Shown one piece after another: positions 7,636 to 12,358 of a stretch of DNA of 12,358 nucleotides; position 1 is the first letter of the stretch, and each line of letters starts with the position of its first letter. Source of the DNA: an uncultured Chthoniobacterales bacterium (GTDB taxonomy: Bacteria > Verrucomicrobiota > Verrucomicrobiae > Chthoniobacterales > UBA10450). Location of the stretch: assembly GCA_955652855.1 (NCBI GenBank), contig CATPCN010000635.1, forward strand, positions 1 through 12,358. The letters run 5' to 3'. The notes below the pieces were generated by a model, which was not told the DNA's origin, searched no databases, and saw nothing but the letters and a program-made list of their open reading frames with translations. A program made the position numbers and the translations under genes.

Positions 7636-7700
7636 CGGCGCGGATTCATGTTGCGAGGCGAATGTTCGTAAAAAAACGCGGAATGTTATAGAAAATTCTT
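7636..7700. promoter_or_regulatory. Divergent intergenic region with a possible minus-strand -10 box
   Basis: This 65 bp AT-rich gap separates two divergent operons and must hold or border promoters for both. Read on the minus strand, 7685-7690 is TATAAC (five of six to the -10 consensus); the best -35, TTGTAG at 7710-7715, is poor and 19 bp away. This would give the GT2 operon a leader of about 45 bases. On the plus strand only a weak TATAGA (7687-7692) is seen, nine bases from the ATG. No Shine-Dalgarno lies before either start. Confidence 0.35.
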
Positions 7701-8729
7701 ATGTCGATCCTACAATCCGCCGTGCCTTTTGACGGCAAAATGTTTTCGGGATCGAATGTGCTCATTACGGGTGGGCTCGGCTTCATTGGCTCTTCCCTCG
7801 CCCGGCGTCTGGTTGGCCTCGGTGCCAAGGTCACGCTGGTTGACAGCATGATCCCAGAGTACGGCGGTAACGTTTTTAACATTCACGACATTCGTGACCG
7901 CGTGACTGTCGATCTTTCGGACGTTCGCGACGCGCCAGCCATGGCGTCCCTGATTAAAGGACGCAACTTTCTTTTCAATCTCGCCGGGCAGACCAGTCAT
8001 CTCGATTCGATGACCGATCCGCTGACCGACTTAAACATCAACACCGCCGCGCAATTGTCGATCTTGGAAGCGTGCCGGCTGCACAACCCGAGCGTGAAAA
8101 TTGTTTTTGCGAGCACGCGACAAATCTATGGTCGGCCGCAATATCTGCCGGTCGATGAAAAGCATCCGCTTAATCCAGTGGATGTGAACGGCATCAATAA
8201 ACTGGCCGGCGAATGGTATCACTTGCTTTACAACAACGTTTACAAGATCCGAGCGTGTGCGTTGCGCCTGACGAATAGCTACGGCCCCGGCATGCGCGTG
8301 AAGGATGCGCGTCAAACATTTCTTGGCGTTTGGATTCGTCATTTGATCGACGGCAAAGCGATTCAGGTTTTCGGCAGCGGGAATCAGCGGCGTGACTTTA
8401 ATTTTATCGACGATGTGGTTGAAGCCTTTCTCTTAGCCACCGCCCGAACCGAATCCGAAGGACATATTTTCAACTTGGGTCACAGCGAGCACATCAGCTT
8501 GAAGGAACTGGCTGCGCTGCTCGTTCAATTGAACCACGGAGGCCGTTACGAGATCGTTCCATTTCCCGACGACCGCGAAGCCATCGACATCGGCGATTAC
8601 TACGGCGATTTCCGCAAGATCAACAATGCGCTCGGGTGGTCGCCGCAAGTGCTGTTGAAGGATGGGCTGGTGCGAACACTCGAATATTACAAACAACATC
8701 ACGCCCATTACTGGAATTCTTCACCATGA
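7701..8729 (+). CDS. NAD-dependent epimerase/dehydratase (extended SDR, nucleotide-sugar type)
   Basis: A 342-residue cytosolic extended short-chain dehydrogenase/reductase of the GalE/RmlB group, expected to act on a nucleotide sugar. The N-terminal Rossmann fold shows VLITGGLGFIGSS (20-32), with Asp48 at the end of the second strand favouring NAD over NADP. FNLAGQTSH (92-100), IVFASTRQIYG (134-144, Ser138/Thr139) and RLTNSYGPGMRV (189-200) follow in family order, and RRDFNFIDDVVEAFL (230-244) lies in the substrate domain. The usual YxxxK is here NGINK (163-167): Lys167 is present but the catalytic Tyr is Asn163. The rest of the fold is intact, so this is not decay. It is coupled by an ATGA overlap to the DegT aminotransferase, suggesting consecutive steps in making an amino sugar. 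ATG 7701 is chosen; ATG 7740 (MFSGSNVLIT) would sit closer to the first strand. It might be an epimerase, a dehydratase, or a member with altered chemistry. Confidence 0.88.
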   Translation: MSILQSAVPFDGKMFSGSNVLITGGLGFIGSSLARRLVGLGAKVTLVDSMIPEYGGNVFNIHDIRDRVTVDLSDVRDAPAMASLIKGRNFLFNLAGQTSHLDSMTDPLTDLNINTAAQLSILEACRLHNPSVKIVFASTRQIYGRPQYLPVDEKHPLNPVDVNGINKLAGEWYHLLYNNVYKIRACALRLTNSYGPGMRVKDARQTFLGVWIRHLIDGKAIQVFGSGNQRRDFNFIDDVVEAFLLATARTESEGHIFNLGHSEHISLKELAALLVQLNHGGRYEIVPFPDDREAIDIGDYYGDFRKINNALGWSPQVLLKDGLVRTLEYYKQHHAHYWNSSP

Positions 8730-9820
8730 TTCGGATGAATGATTTCATTTTGGGGCCCGAGGATTTGCGACGGGAAGAATTGGCGGCGGTTGAACGCGTT
8801 TTTCGCTCCGGTTCCTACATTCTGGGAAAGGAGGTGCAACAGTTCGAGGAAGCATGGGCGAAATTTTGTCGCGCGCAGTTCTGCGTCGGCGTCGCCAACG
8901 GAATGGAGGCGCTCGAGCTCGGCTTGCGCGCGTTGGATATCGGACCCGGCAATGAAGTCATTACCACGCCGATGACCGCTATCGCGACCGTCCTTGCCAT
9001 CATCCACGCTGGAGCAACGCCAGTCCTGGCTGATGTCGATCTTGGGTCCGCGTTGCTTGATGTGAAGAGTGTGGAGCGATGTCTCACGTCGCGAACTAAA
9101 GCAATTCTGCTTGTCCACTTGTATGGGCAGGTTCGCGAAATGGAGACATGGACGACGTTTTGCGAGAAAACAAAAATTCATCTGCTGGAGGATTGCGCGC
9201 AGGCGCACGGAGCCATTTGCAATTCGAAACATGCCGGCACCTTCGGCACGTGGGGCGCCTTCAGTTTTTATCCGACCAAAAATCTCGGCGCCAAAGGCGA
9301 TGCGGGTGCGCTCGTGACTAACTCGGAAGACGTCGCGGCTCGCGTAAGAACGCTGCGGAATTGCGGCACGACCAAACGGTACGAGCATGTGGAAACTGGT
9401 TTGAATAGCAGGCTCGATGAATTGCAGGCGGCGATTCTTTCAACGCGTCTGAATTGGCTGGAACGGTTCAATGCGCGCCGGCAAGAGATTGCGAAGAAAT
9501 ATTTAGCGGAGATAACGAATCCACGCATTCAGCTTCTTTCGGCGCCGACCGCTTCCGAAAATCACGTTTACCATTTGTTCGTTGTCCGGTGCGCTGAGCG
9601 GGATCGTCTCGCTCATTTCTTAAAACAACACGGCATTGAAACATTAATTCATTATCCAATTCCCGTACATCGACAGGAGTGTTGTAACAACCTTCGCTGC
9701 GATCCGGGCGGTCTCCCCAGCGCCGAGGCTCATGCGGAGCAATGTTTGTCCCTTCCGTGCCATCCGCAGCTGCGTGATGACGACGTCGTGGCAATTATCG
9801 CCGCGATCAATCAGTTTTGA
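8726..9820 (+). CDS. DegT/DnrJ/EryC1/StrS-family PLP-dependent sugar aminotransferase
   Basis: A 364-residue cytosolic aminotransferase that would convert a keto nucleotide sugar to an amino sugar, usually with glutamate as donor. Family marks: RSGSYILGKEVQQFEEAWA (27-45), VGVANGMEALELGLRAL (54-70), the PLP-ring Asp156 in LLEDCAQAHGA, and the Schiff-base Lys185 in SFYPTKNLGAKGDAGAL. These are followed by NSRLDELQAAIL (227-238) and HYPIPVH (309-315). The sequence resembles the FdtB/QdtB/WecE group, which makes 3- or 4-amino sugars, but regiospecificity cannot be told. The ATG at 8726 overlaps the SDR stop as ATGA and gives the standard N-terminus; a start at 8636 would overlap the SDR gene with non-family sequence, and ATG 8735 is a near alternative. 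The last 14 bases overlap the convergent YfhO gene. The product could feed the GT2 enzyme across the divergent promoter region. Confidence 0.93.
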   Translation: MIRMNDFILGPEDLRREELAAVERVFRSGSYILGKEVQQFEEAWAKFCRAQFCVGVANGMEALELGLRALDIGPGNEVITTPMTAIATVLAIIHAGATPVLADVDLGSALLDVKSVERCLTSRTKAILLVHLYGQVREMETWTTFCEKTKIHLLEDCAQAHGAICNSKHAGTFGTWGAFSFYPTKNLGAKGDAGALVTNSEDVAARVRTLRNCGTTKRYEHVETGLNSRLDELQAAILSTRLNWLERFNARRQEIAKKYLAEITNPRIQLLSAPTASENHVYHLFVVRCAERDRLAHFLKQHGIETLIHYPIPVHRQECCNNLRCDPGGLPSAEAHAEQCLSLPCHPQLRDDDVVAIIAAINQF

Positions 9821-12245
9821 TCGACAATTTTTGAAAAACGATCTGCGCAAGGAGAATGACGAGCGCGAAGCTCGCTGCGGCCAAGCCCAGTTTTAAACTC
9901 GTCGGCGCATAGCGAAAAATAATCGTGCTTTCGCCCGCTGGTGCGACCACGCCGCGAACCGCATGATCGACATGCAAGATTGGAACACTTTTGCCATTGA
10001 CCTGGGCGTGCCATCCCTTGTTCCAAAGATCGGCAAGCACAATCAAACCGGGAGTCTGCATGTTCGCACGGATTGTGATTCGTTGAGAATCCTCCCGCAG
10101 GATCTTCGCTTCACCTTTAGCCAGCGTCGGGAGATCGACTGGTTCTTCCACGTAAGCAATCTCTCGGGGATCAAAAGCCGCTGAGGCAAGCTTCGTGAGC
10201 CGGGTCTGGTAATCGGATTCAACTTCGACCGTTAGCGGCACAAAGACACGCGTTAGCACCGCAGGATTGACAAGAGTAAAGTATTCCGTGCTTCGAAGAG
10301 ACAACGGCGAACCGGGTGCAGGGCTGCTAGCATATACGAGATAGCGAACCCCTAAGAGGTCGAGTACGGGCGGAAGTCGCACACTATCCGGAAACGCCAT
10401 CATGAGAACGCGCGGAGTGAAGGACTGCACCGCTGCGTAATCCAACCTAATCGTATCCGGCGCCGCGGCGATCTCCAGCAAATCAACCAATCGCGCTGGA
10501 TCTACCCCATCATAACCACGGACATCGAACAGCCCTTTCGTTTGCAGAAGGTTCGCAGGCAAACATCCATATCCAAGCACACGTCCGGGTGGCGAGCGGG
10601 CAATCCGGTCGAGAGCTGGAACGGGCGGATAATATAAACGCGGATCACATTGCGCCGCTCTGCCGTAGCCGAAAAAGAGCAACTCGCTCACGAGCGCCGC
10701 TCCAAGCAACGGCATGACCCATCGCGGAAAAGTTCGCTTTAAACCTATCCAAGTCCAAAAAATCAAGGCCGCGATACAGCATATCGCTCCGCTGAGGTAC
10801 ATCTGAACAAACCAACGTTGCACCCGGCGAATTCCTTCCGCGTCTTCAATCCATCCAACGGAATGCCCTTGGCTGATAGCCTGAGGGATCGTGACTGCGA
10901 TTGGTTGTGGAAGAGAAAATGCGCGAAAGATGCACCACGCTGCTAGGCCTACTAGAATAACAATCGGGATATAACACCAGCGCCGCCATGGGATAGTACC
11001 TCGTGAGACTACCTCGAGCCCGATTGCAGCTAGCGCTAGGATTGCAAACGAAGTAGCGAAAACGAAACGGTTATGGGACATCAAATTGAGTCCTGGAAGT
11101 CGCAAGATACCAACGACACCCGGAACATTGAGAGACCAAGCCAGCCCGAGGAAGCCAATTGCTGCGAGAAATATCGATACGGAGCGATGCCGCCGGCTAG
11201 CAAAGGCTAATGGAGCTATCGCGAGAGAAGCCAGCAACCCAGCAAAGCCGGCTGCCGGGCTCTCTAGTAAGTTTGCTTCTTTGGCCGGAAGCATCGGAAA
11301 GCTATCCTTCTCCGATGTCCCGTAGAAATGTGGTAAGACAAGTTGCGGAAGAGCCGCTAAACCCACCGGTGGGCGCTCCTCATGTCCCGCGCTCCGATTG
11401 CTCACGCGCGATCCCGTCTTGGCGTACTCCAAAGCCGGAAGTAATTCGGGACTGGCTAGCATAAGACCTAGCATCCATCCCGCGACTAAAGCAGCGACCT
11501 TCCGGATTGCTACTTTGTAGTAGCATCGACGTCGAAAAGTGAAGAAGAAATCCCATGCGCCGAACAACCCTGAGACAAGCAGTACTTGGCCAGCTATATC
11601 AAGGTGTCCGGATACCAGAACTAGAGCAGTGACCACAGCCATGCCGGCAAGGGCCCATCTGCCCTGGCCCCGAACCACACTGTTTACCGCAAGAAGTAAC
11701 CAAGGCAGCCACACCACGGGGTAAACTAAAGAATAGCCCTGCCAAAGAACAAAAAAACCGGTTACTGGGTAAGACCAAGCCGCGATCGTTGCTGGCCAAA
11801 CACCGACTTCAAGCACGCGGCGCGCGAAAGCGCACACTCCGAATCCGCTTACTAAAGCTGCCGTAAGTGCAATCCAAGGCAGCACACGTGGCGACCGCAC
11901 CAAGGCGCCCAAGACGGCGAACGGAGAAAACACCGACATGCTTGGAACGCCGGTGTATTGATAAGGATTCCACAGAGGCAATCGTCCGGCTCGAAACTCA
12001 GCATTCCGAAAAAGCCGCCCGGGCTCATCCTCGAACACGGGATCTCCGAGAAATTCGTTGTGAGGCTGAACTACGCTCTCTCCGACTTTAAGTTGAATAT
12101 AAGTCCCCGGCATTGCCAGGATATCCAATGGGAGCAGAATTTTTGTCCCGGCGAAAGAGGCGCCATAGAGAATTAGTTGCGCGGCTAGGATTCCTGCGAA
12201 AACGAAGGCAAGCCGCCGAATCGCGTGTGCGTCGCGCATGCGCAC
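9807..12245 (-). CDS. YfhO-family large membrane protein (GT-C-like)
   Basis: An 812-residue multi-span membrane protein of the bacterial YfhO family. After the first span (about 11-30), a large outer loop carries acidic residues and the conserved RLPLWNPYQYTGVPSM (88-103). Many hydrophobic spans follow to about residue 510. A C-terminal extracytoplasmic domain then shows LLGVRYLVYAS, VLTRVFVPL, LADLWNKGWHAQVNGKSVPI (from about 737) and APAGESTIIFRYAPTS, all typical of the family, then a last span near 786-805. YfhO proteins are linked to glycosylation of surface polymers such as lipoteichoic acid, but most members are uncharacterised. The GTG at 12245 overlaps the stop of the upstream helix-hairpin-helix gene as TAGTG, suggesting coupling; the ATG at 12239 is an equally possible start. 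The gene holds eleven CTAG tetramers, far denser than its neighbours, hinting at a different origin. It ends 14 bp inside the convergent aminotransferase gene. Confidence 0.85.
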   Translation of the reverse strand: MRMRDAHAIRRLAFVFAGILAAQLILYGASFAGTKILLPLDILAMPGTYIQLKVGESVVQPHNEFLGDPVFEDEPGRLFRNAEFRAGRLPLWNPYQYTGVPSMSVFSPFAVLGALVRSPRVLPWIALTAALVSGFGVCAFARRVLEVGVWPATIAAWSYPVTGFFVLWQGYSLVYPVVWLPWLLLAVNSVVRGQGRWALAGMAVVTALVLVSGHLDIAGQVLLVSGLFGAWDFFFTFRRRCYYKVAIRKVAALVAGWMLGLMLASPELLPALEYAKTGSRVSNRSAGHEERPPVGLAALPQLVLPHFYGTSEKDSFPMLPAKEANLLESPAAGFAGLLASLAIAPLAFASRRHRSVSIFLAAIGFLGLAWSLNVPGVVGILRLPGLNLMSHNRFVFATSFAILALAAIGLEVVSRGTIPWRRWCYIPIVILVGLAAWCIFRAFSLPQPIAVTIPQAISQGHSVGWIEDAEGIRRVQRWFVQMYLSGAICCIAALIFWTWIGLKRTFPRWVMPLLGAALVSELLFFGYGRAAQCDPRLYYPPVPALDRIARSPPGRVLGYGCLPANLLQTKGLFDVRGYDGVDPARLVDLLEIAAAPDTIRLDYAAVQSFTPRVLMMAFPDSVRLPPVLDLLGVRYLVYASSPAPGSPLSLRSTEYFTLVNPAVLTRVFVPLTVEVESDYQTRLTKLASAAFDPREIAYVEEPVDLPTLAKGEAKILREDSQRITIRANMQTPGLIVLADLWNKGWHAQVNGKSVPILHVDHAVRGVVAPAGESTIIFRYAPTSLKLGLAAASFALVILLAQIVFQKLSIKTD

Positions 12246-12358
12246 TAATTGAAATACGGCCGAATTTTTTCGTAACGCTTGTCGCCGATTCCTTTTACCT
12301 TGCGCAAATCATCTGCGCTTTTGAAAGGGCGCGCCGCGATAATGCGCTGCGTAATGAC
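12245..12358 (-). CDS. ComEA-like helix-hairpin-helix protein, C-terminal fragment (5' end outside the window)
   Basis: Only the last 37 codons are present, running off the right edge and ending in TAG at 12245-12247. They read ITQRIIAARPFKSADDLRKV then KGIGDKRYEKIRPYF, the second half of the helix-hairpin-helix repeat of ComEA-type proteins: an AARPF turn, a DDL helix and a KGIG hairpin that contacts the DNA backbone. In ComEA this domain binds incoming DNA during competence, but the same domain occurs in other small secreted or DNA-binding proteins, and the N-terminus that would tell (signal peptide, SLBB) is not visible. Its stop shares one base with the GTG of the YfhO gene, so the two are probably in one transcript. 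Confidence 0.75.
   Translation of the reverse strand, partial: VITQRIIAARPFKSADDLRKVKGIGDKRYEKIRPYFN

Noticed and set aside
7686..7701. TATAGA as a plus-strand -10 box for the SDR gene
   Set aside because: It has a poor match, no -35 at a fitting distance, and would leave a leader of only a few bases.
8826..8856. A near-perfect Shine-Dalgarno sequence (AAAGGAGGT) followed by an ATG at 8854 inside the aminotransferase gene
   Set aside because: The spacing of about 18 bases is too long, the ATG is out of frame, and the short Arg-rich product looks like shadow coding. The aminotransferase frame explains the bases.
8708..9388. A 226-codon minus-strand open frame inside the aminotransferase gene
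   Set aside because: It is a shadow of the DegT coding frame, which carries all catalytic motifs; the antisense product has no recognisable motif.

Overview
This window comes from a bacterial chromosome of moderate to high GC and is dominated by cell-surface glycan genes. Nothing in it fixes the phylum. The DUF5069 protein, the many GT-C and YfhO-type membrane proteins, and start codons that mostly lack a Shine-Dalgarno sequence would fit a Verrucomicrobiota-type (Chthoniobacterales-like) or Acidobacteriota-type soil bacterium. That assignment is inference only. No phage, transposase, CRISPR array or rRNA was seen.

Left part (1-3089). A GT39-family membrane glycosyltransferase enters from the left edge and is split by a one-base frameshift at a C5 tract (811-815). 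It is followed by a DUF5069 protein (+). Convergent to these is a small minus-strand pair: a pterin-4a-carbinolamine dehydratase, then a previously hidden 51-residue single-span membrane protein (2465-2620). The gap at 2921-3089 holds a roughly 70 bp element with imperfect inverted ends that looks like a dispersed repeat.

Middle part (3090-7635). A GT-B-like glycosyltransferase (-) lies next to a plus-strand tRNA-Arg(ACG). The 3' end of the tRNA overlaps the 3' end of a minus-strand methyltransferase gene. That methyltransferase is the last gene of a tight three-gene minus-strand operon: a DPM1/ArnC/GtrB-like GT2 glycosyltransferase, a multi-span GT-C glycosyltransferase and the methyltransferase, with gaps of 10 and 12 bp.

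Right part (7701-12358). Divergent from that operon is a translationally coupled pair (ATGA overlap): an extended SDR nucleotide-sugar enzyme with Asn in place of the usual catalytic Tyr, and a DegT-family PLP aminotransferase. The aminotransferase gene runs tail-to-tail, with a 14 bp overlap, into a large YfhO-family membrane protein (-). The YfhO gene is coupled (TAGTG) to the 3' end of a ComEA-like helix-hairpin-helix gene cut by the right edge.

Taken together, the SDR and aminotransferase could make a nucleotide-activated amino sugar. The GT2 enzyme could load a sugar onto polyprenyl phosphate, and the GT-C enzyme (possibly also YfhO) could transfer it on the outer face of the membrane. 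The layout resembles the ArnC/ArnT and GtrB/Gtr systems. Substrates and acceptor cannot be read from the sequence. There is no gene-free stretch longer than 300 bases.
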